Below the pieces are notes generated by a model, which saw nothing but the letters and a program-made list of their open reading frames with translations, was not told the DNA's origin and did not search any database. A DNA stretch of 64,000 bases from Ophthalmolycus amberensis (Eukaryota > Chordata > Actinopteri > Perciformes > Zoarcidae), in assembly GCA_024529925.1 (NCBI GenBank), contig JAFEUB010001593.1:153501-217500 (forward strand), in the 5' to 3' direction. A program made the position numbers and the translations under genes. Position 1 is the first letter of the stretch, and every line of letters starts with the position of its first letter. This document shows positions 1-11,179 of the stretch, piece after piece.

Positions 1-412
1 TTTGAATGACATAACCTGACAGGAAGTAAACACAGACCCAAGTTGTTGCTGAGCAGTTCAGTTCAGTGTAAACAGTGGAAGCTAGCTCACTGGCTGTTTC
101 TTTCTTTCAGTATTGATGAAAGGACGAGGATATAAACAGACCTCATGTTGCACTTAAACTTAACAGAATTCTTGAATGTATTATTTTTATTTATTTATTT
201 CATTTTGTTTCAAATTGGACATCTTCAATATTTTTGTTTTCATGTAAGACTATAGCCCAAAGTTCTTTGCTTTAAGTGTTCTTGAAGTTCTTTAATGGAA
301 AGCAGTTATATTTGTCTCCTCCCCTTTTCTTTGTTGATCCGAAAAATGATCCGAACCGTGACTCAAGAACCGTGATCTGAACCGAACCGTGAGGTTTGTG
401 ATCCGTTGCACC
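1..412. mobile_element. hAT DNA transposon end, cut by the window edge
   Basis: This stretch is an inverted copy of 11186-11607, with small differences. Its inner end carries repeated CACGGTTCGGATCA-type motifs (as reverse complement) and finishes near 412 at a GGTGCAACGGATCA terminus. The same terminus type occurs at 11180 and 60279. Short terminal repeats of this type and 8-bp target duplications are hAT features; the duplication cannot be tested here because the other end lies outside the window. No transposase coding is seen in this part. Confidence 0.6.
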
Positions 413-1280
413 CCGAGCGTCCATGAATGGAGAAGGACTTCTTACTGGAACTAAAACACACGGATGTACTGAACAACCGTGAGATTAAACTCTTTGTTAA
501 CAAAGAAAGGAGGACGCACTTTGTCTTTAAATAGTGAACAGCAGCTCTGGTAAGTTAAATGCGTTTGTTTTTACATCTGCAGTAGCTTTAATAGGCTTGT
601 TTATATATTATTATTTGTACAACTTGTTTTTATGAAGATTTTTGTTTGGTTTTATATGTGAGAGGAACCATTGTTACGTCCAATATTGCTCTGGGGACAT
701 ATTTAGCAGGTGGCAGTGTTGGCAACTTGGCGACTTTCTCGCTAAATCTAGCGACTTTCCAAACCCTCATGGAGACTTTTTTTTGTCAAAAGCTACTAAC
801 GACAAATCTAGCGACTTGTTCTGGTGTTAATGGAGAATTTTCTGGTGTTTTGACGTTAAAGCATGTACGTTCTGCACTGTCGTGAACGAGCAGCGGGAGC
901 TGCCGTGAGCCCCTCCGCCGCCGCCCACAGAAGCCTCGCTCTGCAGTCAGAGCAAAGAGGAGACGCACTCTCGGCAGTTAGTGTATCTACAGGTGTTGGC
1001 TTCATTTTTACACGAAACAAATAACAACCGTAGCTGTGTTTCAGCTGCAGGACAGCAGTGAAGGCCCAGGTATAACATGCACGGCCCACCACTGCCTTTA
1101 GCCAGGTTCAGTCTGCACATTGTTCACTTCGTTGCCATTATATGCAGCTTCCAGAGCCTTGTGATAAACCGCCTCCCACAACAAGTTGTTCAATCCTACA
1201 GTCCATGTTCTCAACCAACTATCTCAAGAAAAGTCATCCACACTCCAAAAGTATGGGGTCAGATCAGTCTCAATAATTGC
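413..1280. other. Intronic sequence with a probable dispersed repeat
   Basis: No exon is recognised. Around 710-830 the motif CTAGCGACTT and near variants recur, followed by a GC-rich stretch at 880-960. It reads like part of a dispersed fish repeat, but no ends could be defined. Short ORFs here have no recognisable content. Confidence 0.4.
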
Positions 1281-2790
1281 AAATGCACACAGAAAGACTC
1301 ACAAATGCGCACAGAAAGACTCACAAATGCGCACAGAAAGACTCACAAATGCAAACAGAAAGACTCACAAATGCACACAGAAAGACTCACAAATGCACAC
1401 AGAAAGACTCACAAATGCACACAGAAAGACTCACAAATGCACACAGAAAGACTCACAAATGCAAACAGAAAGACTCACAAATGCAAACAGAAAGACTCAC
1501 AAATGCAAACAGAAAGACTCACAAATGCAAACAGAAAGACTCACAAATGCACACAGAAAGACTCACAAATGCACAGAAAGACTCACAAATGCACACAGAA
1601 AGACTCACAAATGCACACAGAAAGACTCACAAATGCACACAGAAAGACTCACAAATGCACACAGAAAGACTCACAAATGCAAACAGAAAGACTCACAAAT
1701 GCACACAGAAAGACTCACAAATGCACACAGAAAGACTCACAAATGCACACAGACTCACAAATGCAAACAGAAAGACTCACAAATGCAAACAGAAAGACTC
1801 ACAAATGCAAACAGAAAGACTCACAAATGCACACAGAAAGACTCAAATGCACAGAAAGACTCACAAATGCACACAGAAAGACTCACAAATGCACACAGAA
1901 AGACTCACAAATGCACACAGAAAGACTCACAAATGCACACAGAAAGACTCACAAATGCAAACAGAAAGACTCACAAATGCGCACAGAAAGACTCACAAAT
2001 GCAAACAGAAAGACTCACAAATGCACACAGAAAGACTCACAAATGCACACAGAAAGACTCACAAATGCAAACAGAAAGACTCACAAATGCACACAGAAAG
2101 ACTCACAAATGCACACAGAAAGACTCACAAATGCACACAGACTCACAAATGCAAACAGAAAGACTCACAAATGCACACAGAAAGACTCACAAATGCAAAC
2201 AGAAAGACTCACAAATGCAAACAGAAAGACTCACAAATGCAAACAGAAAGACTCACAAATGCAAACAGAAAGACTCACAAATGCAAACAGAAAGACTCAC
2301 AAATGCAAACAGAAAGACTCACAAATGCACACAGAAAGACTCACAAATGCACACAAAGACTCACAAATGCACACAGAAAGACTCACAAATGCACACAGAA
2401 AGACTCACAAATGCAAACAGAAAGACTCACAAATGCACACAGAAAGACTCACAAATGCACACAAAGACTCACAAATGCACACAGAAAGACTCACAAATGC
2501 AAACAGAAAGACTCACAAATGCACACAGAAAGACTCACAAATGCACACAGAAAGACTCACAAATGCAAACGGAAAGACTCACAAATGCGCACAGAAAGAC
2601 TCACAAATGCAAACACAAAGACTCACAAATGCACACAGAAAGACTCACAAATGCAAACAGAAAGACTCACAAATGCACACAGAAAGACTCACAGATATAT
2701 TCGATTTACAAATGCACACAGAAAGACTCACAAATATATTCGATTTACAAATGCACACAGAAAGACTCACAAATGCACACAGAAGGATTT
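1281..2790. repeat. 22-bp minisatellite, about 68 copies
   Basis: A tandem array of a 22-bp unit with core AAATGCACACAG. Variants carry AAACAG or GCACAG in place of CACACAG, and several units are 18-20 bp through small deletions. Because 22 is not a multiple of three and no frame of the unit contains a stop, all three plus-strand frames stay open for over 1.5 kb (about 530-570 codons each). These ORFs are by-products of the repeat. The array decays to the right, where TTTACAAATATATTCG-like units appear from about 2690. Confidence 0.95.
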
Positions 2791-3551
2791 ACAAATAAAT
2801 TTGACTCACAAATGCTCGCAGAACGATGCACAAATACATTCCAGTGCACACATTAATAAATTACGATTTATATAAATGTAAAAAGAAAATCACAAATATA
2901 TTTCTGCATTTGTATGTATTTCTGAGTGGATTTTTTCTATTTGTTTGTGGATTTGTATGTAATTGTTTGTGGATCACACTGCATTTCTTTGTGGATCGCT
3001 ACACATTTATTTGTGGGTTTTTTGAGACTCTTCTGACATCGCTGGATTCGCAAATGCGTTTTTTTCAACATTCTAATTGTCAACCAATCACATGAGCGCA
3101 GCTCCCCCCTCCCCTCCCCACGAGGCTGCTAGTGTTAGAGTTGTGCAAAATGGCATTTTTCTTCTTATGTCCCTTTTCTATAAAGTACAGAATTCTTCTT
3201 GAACGCATTTATATCAAATTCAGCTGGTCATTACGCTGTCTGTCACCACAAAGTAAATGAACACGTGTTATATTATATGCAGTCTATTGTAGCTAGATGT
3301 CTTGCAGTGTCCGAGTTTTTTGTTTTACTCATGACGACTATGTGGCTACACTGAAGGTGTCTTGGAAGAGTCCCCTATTTCAGAGCTTAAATTTCTCTTT
3401 ACAAGTTATATGATCAAACAAGAATTACTGCCGGGGATCGGTTGTATGCTTCCACCAACTCAAGTTTCACTTTAGATCCTGAGTCTATCCAAAATATCAT
3501 CACATCATCATTTTTATCCTATCAGACATTTGCATCGAAGTGTCATAATTA
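2791..3551. other. Degenerate repeat tail and plain intron
   Basis: From 2791 to about 3060 there are diverged, partly A/T-rich units such as TTTGTGGAT repeated at uneven spacing. They look like an older, decayed edge of the neighbouring array. From 3100 to 3551 nothing is recognised except a C-rich run at 3105-3120. Confidence 0.4.
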
Positions 3552-5134
3552 GCATGCCTACAAAAAGTATTCACCCCTCTTGGATGTTTCATCCTTTTGT
3601 TGCTTTTATACATGAAATCATGCTCAATATAATTTGGCTTTTTTGACAAGAATTTGCAAAAAAAAACCTCTTTAATATCAAAGTGAAAACAGATTCTTTA
3701 CAAAATAATCTAAATTAATTCTAAATATATAAGGTAAAGTAAATATTGCATAAGTATTCACCCCCTTCAGGTCAGTATTTAGTAAATGCACCTTTGGCTG
3801 CAATCACAGCTCTGAGTGCGTGTGTGGATGTGTCTCACTCAGGCTGGCACATCTGGACACTAAGATGTTTCTCTATTCTTCTTATAAACAGCTCAAGCTC
3901 TGTCAGGTTGCTCTGGGATCGGGCGTGAACAGCTCTTCTGGATTGGATTGAGGTCTGGGCTTTGACTTCCACTCCAGAACATTCACCTTGTTGTCTTTGA
4001 ACCATTCTGTGGAGCTTTTGCTGTATGCTTGGGCTCGTTGTCTTGCTGGAGAATAAATCTTCTCCCAAGTCGTAGTTCTCTTGCAGACTGAGTCAGATTA
4101 TCCTCCAGGATTTGGCGATATCTTTCTGCATTCATGTTCCCCTCTACCTTTACAAGCCTTCCAGGGCCTGCTGCTGAGGAGCATCCCCAGAGCCCCAGAG
4201 CACCGATGCTGCCACCACCATGCTGCACGCTGGACATGGTGTGTTTGTGCTGATGTGCAGTGTTTGGTGTTCAAACATAGCGTCTAGTCTGATGGACAAA
4301 AAGCTCAATGTTTGTCTCATCAGACCAAAGAACCTTCTTCCAGTTGACCGTGGAGTCTCCCACATGCCTTTGGGCGGATTCTTTCTACAGTGTCTTTCTC
4401 TTTGCCACTCTCCCATACAGCTTCGACTGGTGAAGAACCCGGGCAACAGTTGCTGTATGTACAGTCTCTCCCATCTGAGCCACTGAAGCTTTGAACTCCT
4501 TCAGAGTGGTCCTAGGTGTCTTGGTGTTCTCCCTCATCAGTCCTCTTCTTGCCCAGGTCACTCAGTTTGTGAGGACGGCCAGCGCTAGGAGATGTAAGCA
4601 AGTGCCATACTCCTTCCATGTCTGAATGATGGACTGAACTGAACTCTGTGGGATGTCCAGTGAGTTGGAAATATTTGTGTAGCATCTCCTGACTTCAATG
4701 ATCTTTTCTCTAAGTTGCTTGGAATGTTATTTTGTCTTCATGTTGCAATTGTAGCATGAATACTGATGAACCAGAGATTCAGGATCTCCCAGACACAGGT
4801 GTGTTTATACGACAATCACTTGACACACATCAACTGCACTCAGGTGATCTCCATCTCACTACTTGTGACACTGCTGCATCAACTAGCTGGACTTCTGTTG
4901 AGTTAGGTCAGTCACTTTAAGGGGCTGAATACTTATGCAATCATTTACTTTACCGTATATATTTTTTATTAATTGACATTAGTTTGTAAAAATCTGTTTT
5001 CACTTTGACATGAAAGAAGCTTTTTTTTGCAAATTCTTGACAAAAAAGCCAAATTATACTGACCATGATTTCATGTATAAAAGCAACAAAAGGGGAAAAC
5101 ATCCAAGGGGGGTGAATACTTGTTATAGGCACTG
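3552..5134 (-). mobile_element. Tc1-like transposon, decayed
   Basis: The element is flanked by TA at 3550-3551 and 5135-5136, as expected for Tc1/mariner insertion. The ends form long inverted repeats of roughly 200 bp: both read inward through AAGTATTCACCCC, then TTTTGTTGCTTTTATACATG, then AATTTGGCTTTTTTG. The length of 1583 bp fits full-length Tc1-type elements (about 1.6 kb). The transposase reads on the minus strand but is broken. Confidence 0.9.
3830..4740 (-). pseudogene. Tc1 transposase pseudogene
   Basis: The minus strand holds shifted and interrupted pieces of a Tc1 transposase. Near 4730-4580 is a helix-turn-helix N-terminal part with SKQLREKIIEV and, further on, IIQTWKEYGT. Near 4250-4150 is a catalytic-core piece with NTPCPACSMVVAASVLWG, read from about 4340 in one frame. 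Near 4235-3990 a different frame reads VEGNMNAERYRQILEDNLTQ and then QQDNEPKHTAK, the region of the second catalytic aspartate. The DD34E catalytic set is split over at least two frames with stops between, so no active enzyme can be made. Confidence 0.85.
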
Positions 5135-5390
5135 TACATTATACAGTGTTATACAGAGTTATAGAGTGACTTTGACCTTCGGCCACTAAAATCAGTTCAT
5201 CCTTGAATCCAGGTGGATGTTTGTGCTAAATTTGAAGAAATTTCCTGAGGCGTTCCTGAAATATGGTGTTCATGAGACGGAAACAGACAACCCAAAAACA
5301 CAATTTAAAATGATTATGCCTCTGGCCCCGGCTGTCGCTGAGGCATAACGAAAGTCATTCTAATGGTGCTACTGTTCTTATGCTGCGTTC
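5135..5390. other. Dispersed fish repeat fragment
   Basis: The segment about 5165-5350 runs TTTGACCTTCGGCCACTAAA ... GTGCTAAATTTGAAGAAATT ... AGGCATAACG. I recognise this from memory as a common interspersed repeat of fish introns, but I cannot name the family or its exact ends. Confidence 0.4.
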
Positions 5391-6381
5391 ACACCGGTCG
5401 CGTTGATTATTTGACGCGCGTCGAGATTACATACAAAGTCTATGCACAGACACGATGAGACTGGTGCGCCGCGATTTTGCGATGGCGCGTTGGACGCGTT
5501 TTTGCGTTGGACGCCTGCAAAATCGCCAACGCGCGAGTTGAAATTTTTCAACTTCTGCGAAATAATCGCGTGACGCTGTGGCGCGATAGCCTATCAGCGT
5601 TGAGTTGCTCCCCCTGTCATCACTGACTTCCTGCCGTTGTTGAATCAGGAAATACATCCTGTAGCCGTCTGTGTTCACCCAGAGCTCTACGATACCTCAT
5701 ATCAACAGAGACCGGACCAAACTAGTGTGTATACATGTGTGTGTGTGTAAACCATACGGTACAAACAATGAATAGACGCTGCCGTATTTACGTCTACATG
5801 ACGTTATTGAGTGCTGGTGGAGCTGCTACGATGTTAGCATAGCCTAGCACCGATCCATCAGAGCTCCATTGAGAAGACAAGTACAAATCGGTATCATTAC
5901 GTAGTTATTTTGGAGTCCCTTTTTGTCGGAGAAGACAAGTACAAATCGGCATCATTATGTAGTTATTTCGGAGTCCCTTTTTGTCGGTTTATTTTCCGTT
6001 GAATCACAGCCAAATCAGTTTATGTTGTGTTCCTACAGCTGTAGTAAACAGCGACCGGTGGCTTGCTAGACACAGTGAATACAGCTCGATGAAATCCACG
6101 GAGCTCCTCTGAACAATATTATGAACCAGACATGACGGCGTTTGGCATTCCGACGTTTGAGGGACTTCCACAACACGTACAAAGCAGCAATTGTCCTTAT
6201 TCCTTTCACGGTTGAAAGCGGAAAGAAATGACGGCCAGGTGAACGGCTTCCAGTCGATAAACCACGCCCCCTCTCCGGCGCTGCGCGATTTTGCGGCGTT
6301 TGGTGTGAACACGACCGGCGGCGCGTTGGACGCGATTTTGCAGTGCGTCAAAAAATCAACGCGACCGGTGTGAACGCAGCA
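5391..6381. mobile_element. Harbinger-like non-autonomous element, copy 1
   Basis: Inverted termini TGCTGCGTTCACACCGGTCG and its reverse complement bound the element. It is flanked by TTA and TAA. The second copy (57479-58538) has TAA on both sides, which fits the 3-bp TWA duplication of PIF/Harbinger elements. Inside are two tandem copies of a roughly 58-bp unit (about 5870-5990) containing TACAAATCGG and GGAGTCCCTTTTTGTCGG. A minus-strand ORF at 5678-5427 (MNTDGYRMYFLIQQRQEV...) is conserved in both copies but is not a recognisable transposase. Confidence 0.75.
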
Positions 6382-7405
6382 TAAGGCAGATTCAGACTGC
6401 ATCTTCATTAAACATCTCACAGGTGGACTAGCAAGGTTCCTCCTCTATAAAACTGATTTGGCTAATCAGAGCAGTTTGCAGCATTAAAACAGGAATGTCA
6501 CCACTCACAGCAGTTCCCACATCTGAATTAAGGGAGCTGCTATCGTCAGCCTATGAGAGGATTTCATTCTGTTCATTCAATTTAACTAATTAAACTCAGA
6601 CTTTAGCTGCATTAATCAGAAAGAAGCTTGAGGAGCATTTTTCTTGTGTTGAATCATGGTGTGTTTTGTTTGTGAATCATTTACAGGGAAGTGTATCTGA
6701 TGCATTTCAGACATTCAGCTGTTGACAGTGAGTGTGCTCGAATCGTCATTGTCTTCCTCAAGAGCATGCTAACATTCATGGACACAACTTGATAGACTGC
6801 TTTTAATAGGATGGTTGTCGCCACTTCTTCAACAAATAATACATTAAGGAGGAACGGAAGTGTTTATCTGTTACTGAACTTGGAATATTGGTTGAAGAAA
6901 CAGTTTGGAACTGCAAGCTTGTCCTCATCCTGCACGAGAAAGGCTTATGGGAGGAAATATTACTTATGGGTCAATGTGGGAATTTTTTTGGTTAAAACTT
7001 TAAAGTCATTTATTTGACTTGATTGTTGCAGTTAATATTTTTTTTAATATAACAGGCCAACTTCCATAAATACATCTTTTCATTGGTATTTCTGTGTGCA
7101 TGTGTGTGTCTGTCTGTCTGTAGTGACTGTTGGTATAAACCGTCATTCCCTCCAGTGCAGTGGTGCTGCTTCTCTTCCATTGCACAGAACCGTGGTGCAG
7201 TCCTTTATTACATATAGACAAAGCCAGCTAAAAGTGCTGTAAAGCCTTAATAAACATCCCCCTATTGTCAGATCATTCAACAAGTATCACCCTACCGCAG
7301 AGAAAACACTCAATCCTCTTGACAACCTTTGCATGTCGGCAGGTAGAGCAGGCACAGGGTGTACTACAGCTATGGAGCCTGGTGGCGGCTCTGCTTTCCA
7401 CTTAC
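6382..7405. other. ALCAM intron 6, plain sequence
   Basis: This stretch lies between the Harbinger-like element and ALCAM exon 6. I see no repeat with definable ends and no exon. The next ALCAM exon was looked for on the minus strand here and further left but not found. Confidence 0.5.
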
Positions 7406-7576
7406 AGTGAACGGGAAAGGGCTCCAGCTCTGTCTCCTGACTGCTCAGCTTATGTGAAGACACACAGGCGAAGACAGAGACAGCGTCCTCCTTCGAAGCG
7501 GCATACTGGAGGGTGGACGAGGTGGTGGACAGGCCTGTGGCTGGATCCTCCTTCATGCTTGGGTTGATCACAACGG
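7406..7576 (-). CDS. alcam: ALCAM exon (human exon 6 equivalent), end of Ig domain 2
   Basis: The exon runs from 7576 down to 7406 (171 bp), with acceptor CTCTGCAG before it and donor GTAAGT after it. It enters with two bases of a split codon and leaves with one, matching its neighbours. It encodes AVVINPSMKEDPATGLSTTS followed by STLQYAASKEDAVSVFACVS. This aligns with the part of human ALCAM reading VVIIFKKEMDPVTQLYTMTS and STLEYKTTK. VFAC supplies the second cysteine of the Ig domain 2 disulfide, and the exon stops at FPVH before the third Ig domain. ALCAM is a cell-surface adhesion protein (CD6 ligand and homophilic adhesion). The identity is by recall, but the match and phasing are strong. 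Confidence 0.9.
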
Positions 7577-8045
7577 CTGCAGAGGAAGGGAGGGAACGTC
7601 AGATGACAAACACACAGCATATAGTGATTGGCTGAATGCTATAAGCATAGCAAACAGCCTTCTTTGGTTTAGCAGCAAAACCAGATTTGTTGTATCAAAC
7701 CAGTCCAGATGATTTAAAGTTAGCAATCACAGAAAAGTGTTGAAGTTGCCTTTTAAGAACACTTCTATGATTGTCTTTACTTTCAGGCATTTACTCGCCA
7801 AACGTTCACATAATGTTTACTCCATCTGTTACTGTCTGTTCCAAGAGTTAGTCCAATACAAATGTAAACAGTCATATTATTGCATCCTTCAGTGACAAGT
7901 AAACAAAAGTGAATTACATATTTCTATTGTCTTAACTACCAAACACTATGATTTCATTTTCACTCTCCTGTCACTGTACAAGAACACGCAGGGGCATCTC
8001 TGTATGACAGCATCTAGTGGGACTGTTGGAAGGTTTCATCGTTAC
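7577..8045 (-). other. ALCAM intron 5 (469 nt)
   Basis: A short intron between the exon ending at 8046 and the exon starting at 7576. It begins GTAAC and ends with a pyrimidine-rich CCCTTCCTCTGCAG on the minus strand. No mobile element is seen. Confidence 0.8.
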
Positions 8046-8133
8046 CTTTCCCATCGGCTACCAACAGCTTTCCATTCTTCTTCCATGTGATCGTAGCTGC
8101 AGGGTTTGCATCCGCCGCAACACATGTTCCCAC
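8046..8133 (-). CDS. alcam: ALCAM exon (human exon 5 equivalent), start of Ig domain 2
   Basis: The exon runs from 8133 down to 8046 (88 bp), between TTTTGCTCAG and the donor GTAACG. It starts in phase 0 and leaves one base for the next exon. It encodes VGTCVAADANPAATITWKKN followed by GKLLVADGK. This aligns with human ALCAM LGDCISEDSYPDGNITWYRN followed by GKVLHPLEG. The cysteine in GTC and the tryptophan in TW are the expected first disulfide cysteine and core tryptophan of the second Ig domain. The donor GTAAC is weaker than the GTAAG of the other exons. Confidence 0.92.
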
Positions 8134-9984
8134 CTGAGCAAAACGAGAAAACAAAGTCTGCACACGCTTACTCACTAGACGCTTTTATTGCTATTGTTAT
8201 TATTATTATTGCTATTGAATTGAAAATGTTAAGAATCAGATACAATAATTGAAAGTGTCATTTGATAAATCAAATGGTTTCCTCCACTGTCAGTTTGGAA
8301 GTGCAGAAGGTTGCTATTCATTAATAACTGAACAATATAAAATGGTTTGTTTGTGCCTTTAACCTGAATAGATTCTAATGCTACAATCTCACACAAGAAT
8401 TCATCAACATAACACTATCTATGTGGATGGTAGTGTAAATATTACTATTTCACCCATGAGAAGAATGATTATGTGCTCAGAATACCTGCTATTAGCAGCT
8501 TCACTCTAAAACCTGTCCAGTGAAGCTCTAGAGTTGTATAATGCAGCATTAGCAACATTAGTAACATTAGCAGGAGGAATCTGGACGGAGGCCAGGAAAG
8601 AAACAACTTTCTCATTCAGGAATGAACTTGTTTTTGTGTTCTGAAGCACGCTGTCTCACTATCTCGTTGCTGCATCTTCAGGATTGAAGGTCAGCAACGG
8701 CAGCAGAGATACGCTGCGTGTGAACTCGCCGATGAGTGAGTCATAGGAACATTCCTTCTCCCTATCCTGTACTACGGCCTGTACGTGAGTCACCACAGAC
8801 ATGCCTCGTCTGCTTTCAGGACATTCAACAGTATAGTAGAATACTTACAGCATCTCAAAAGGTTCATTACCTTGTTAGAAATTCTTCAAATTAAATCTAC
8901 CCCTTCTCCCTCATTGAAATATCCAGAATCTATGAATATCCATATTGCATATGCAATATTAAACTGCAATATTGAACTGCTCGACATAAAGTTTGTTCTA
9001 CTTCACTGAAAAGTCCATTTTTAGTGTATGTGTGCCAGAGGCTTCAAGTTTCCACACCACACTTGTGTAAGCTGCACATTGGATGTCATAAGTCCTGCTG
9101 CTACGAACGTGTTGAACTGAGATCATAGAGAAACAGAAATGAGGGATCAATAAGGAACACCTTTTTGACTCTCACCCTCACCTAAGACATCAGGCTGCCT
9201 CTTATGGATTCAGAACTCCATGTAATGTTCTCTATTCTAGTTTGTTGTTGTTTTATTGTCCAATATTTTGTCCATCTTTCAACCAGCTTGTGGCAATTTT
9301 TGAAAATGTATTGAGAACCATTTTAATTCTAGAGATAAGGTAGCGTTTAATTCATCTTGTTCCCAAATGCATTGTTGCAACTATAACTAGTCTTCTGCTG
9401 TTGGCCACTAAGTACAGCAGCTCCACATGAGAGGCCCAAAGAACCACCAGGAGCAACGCTGAAGGCATTTATTTTCATCAGAACAGATGATACAGTTCTT
9501 CATCCTAACGATGATGGTCAAGAAAAAAAGAAAGAAGAAACCAACAATCCAAGTCCAACAAACCAAGTAAGAGAATCAGATCCACAAATGAGTTCCATGG
9601 GTATAACAAAGCAGTGATACTATTGAACTGGTGGTGGCTGAATGATAAATGGTGGAACATGTTCTTATCTGCACTGTGTCAACATCTCATCAGGACTGCG
9701 GTCAGTAACATAGTGCAGTAGTAAACACGTTTCTCACCGGGTTTGATACCTCCCCTCAGAGACATGAAAGCTTCACTCAACTCGACTACAGATAAACATG
9801 CTGACTGGCAGAGCTACAGCTTTACAGTCAGCTGGTTTGTGGTTCAGCTTTGAGTAGGGACGGGACGATATAGGATTTTATCACAATAAAAATCATTCAC
9901 AATAGTGGTAGATGGTAGATGGTAGTACATTTACGTTATAGGGGTTAATCAACACAATCAATAGATGTAGTATCAACACCTGAA
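8134..9984. other. ALCAM intron 4, left part, mostly unique
   Basis: No exon is seen. A short stretch near 9857-9900 (GGGACGGGACGATATAGG) resembles the terminal part of hAT elements that start TAGGG, but no partner end was found. Otherwise A/T-rich plain sequence. Confidence 0.45.
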
Positions 9985-10482
9985 TTAGAGATGATCATAC
10001 ACACATTTATCTCTTCTCGCATTGACTACTGTAACTCACTTTTCACATCACTCAGTGCATCTGCTCTTAACCGTCTGCAGGTCATCCAAAACGCTGCCGC
10101 CAGATTGCTCACCAGGACAAATCGACGGTCTCACATCACCCCCGTACTCCGATCTCTCCACTGGCTCCCTGTAGCATCTAGGATACACTTCAAAATTCTC
10201 ACCATCACTTACAGAGCACTTCACGGTCAGGCTCCGACTTATGTAGCTGATCTACTTCACCCATATTCACCCGCCCGCACTCTCAGGTCAAACGCTCTAG
10301 GTCTTCTGTCAGTCCCACGCACACGATTTAAGAGCCGTGGTGACCGAGCCTTTGAGGCAGTGGCCCCGAGGCTCTGGAATGCTCTGCCTGCAACTCTACG
10401 CCTCGCAGATACTGTGAATACTTTTAAGAACCAGCTCAAAACCCACCTTTTTAGGCTGGCGTTTGAGTAAAAACCTGTTCGT
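9985..10482 (+). mobile_element. 5'-truncated L2-type LINE fragment
   Basis: The plus strand reads FISSRIDYCNSLFTSLSASA, later LRSLHWLPVASRIHFKILTI, and ends FKNQLKTHLFRLAFE. This is the C-terminal part of an L2-type LINE reverse transcriptase (159 codons open). The copy lacks the endonuclease and the palm motifs, and the normal 3' untranslated tail is replaced right after the stop by another sequence. The end of the same family, with its tail, occurs at 43650-43969. Confidence 0.85.
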
Positions 10483-10499
10483 GAAACCTTTTGGTGTAC

Positions 10500-10853
10500 T
10501 GTGAAGAAAGCCCAGACCAGAGGTCACACCTCAATTTATCAAAGGCCTTTCCATTAATAAAACAGACCTGTATTGAGCCTGTGCAAATCACTTCTACAAA
10601 GCAAGTTGAGTTTCTAGACCCAACTCGCTCCCTGGACTGAAAACGAATACACATCTTGGGTACAGATACATTCAATCACCTTGTCCTTCCTGAGAAGCTT
10701 AGCCCAACCCACAACTTTTGTTTAACTGTTATTTCCTGTAACCCTGTATATAATCATGGCCAGAACTCTCTCTGGTCAGAGAGAGTTCTACACCTTTGTT
10801 GTGAACTTCTGTCTCCACTGCGCAGTGAATAAAACTCATCTGAACCAGTCACA
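10500..10853 (+). repeat. LTR-like segment
   Basis: The segment starts TGTGAAG and ends AGTCACA, giving TG...CA with 5-bp inverted ends. It has a TATA-like TGTATATAATC near 10745 and AATAAA at about 10827, in the order expected of a plus-strand LTR. It is followed after four bases by TGGACCCGAAAG, which could be a primer-binding site. No second LTR, gag or pol follows. It could be the leftover 5' end of an LTR element. No matching target duplication was found. Confidence 0.45.
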
Positions 10854-11179
10854 GAATTGGACCCGAAAGAAACTTTTCTTCAACAGGAGCTTATGATTTA
10901 TGATTTTTCACAAAAAAGATGTGTCCTCTGTGGTGCAATAAAAATTAAAGTTGCAAGCAGCGATGTACGGGCCCTCGCACCTTCCCGCGTCTCGGGGGTA
11001 CTGTCAGGACAGACGCCACCGCGAATGCCTTCGACAACGCGTCCCAGAGTGAAACGTGTTTCTCCCGCGAGGACTGTGCGACGCTGGAAATTATGTAGTG
11101 TTATTCCAGCAGTTCCTGTATCCACTATGTGGCGCTAGAGAACATGTGCATTATGTTGCTCTATATCAAGTGCAGCTAT
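10854..11179. other. Probable dispersed repeat
   Basis: From about 10935 the sequence reads AAGTTGCAAGCAGCGATG, then a GC-rich part, and GTGGCGCTAGAG near 11128. I recall similar text as a common interspersed repeat in fish, but its class and borders are not clear from this copy. Confidence 0.35.

Noticed and set aside
1077..2875. Three plus-strand ORFs of 532-573 codons
   Set aside because: They are three frames of the same 22-bp repeat and share its composition; no coding gene is needed to explain them.
1..7405. ALCAM exon for the third Ig domain
   Set aside because: Looked for the expected GNGNPPP-type segment and a cysteine in minus-strand open stretches next to splice sites and found none; it probably lies left of the window.
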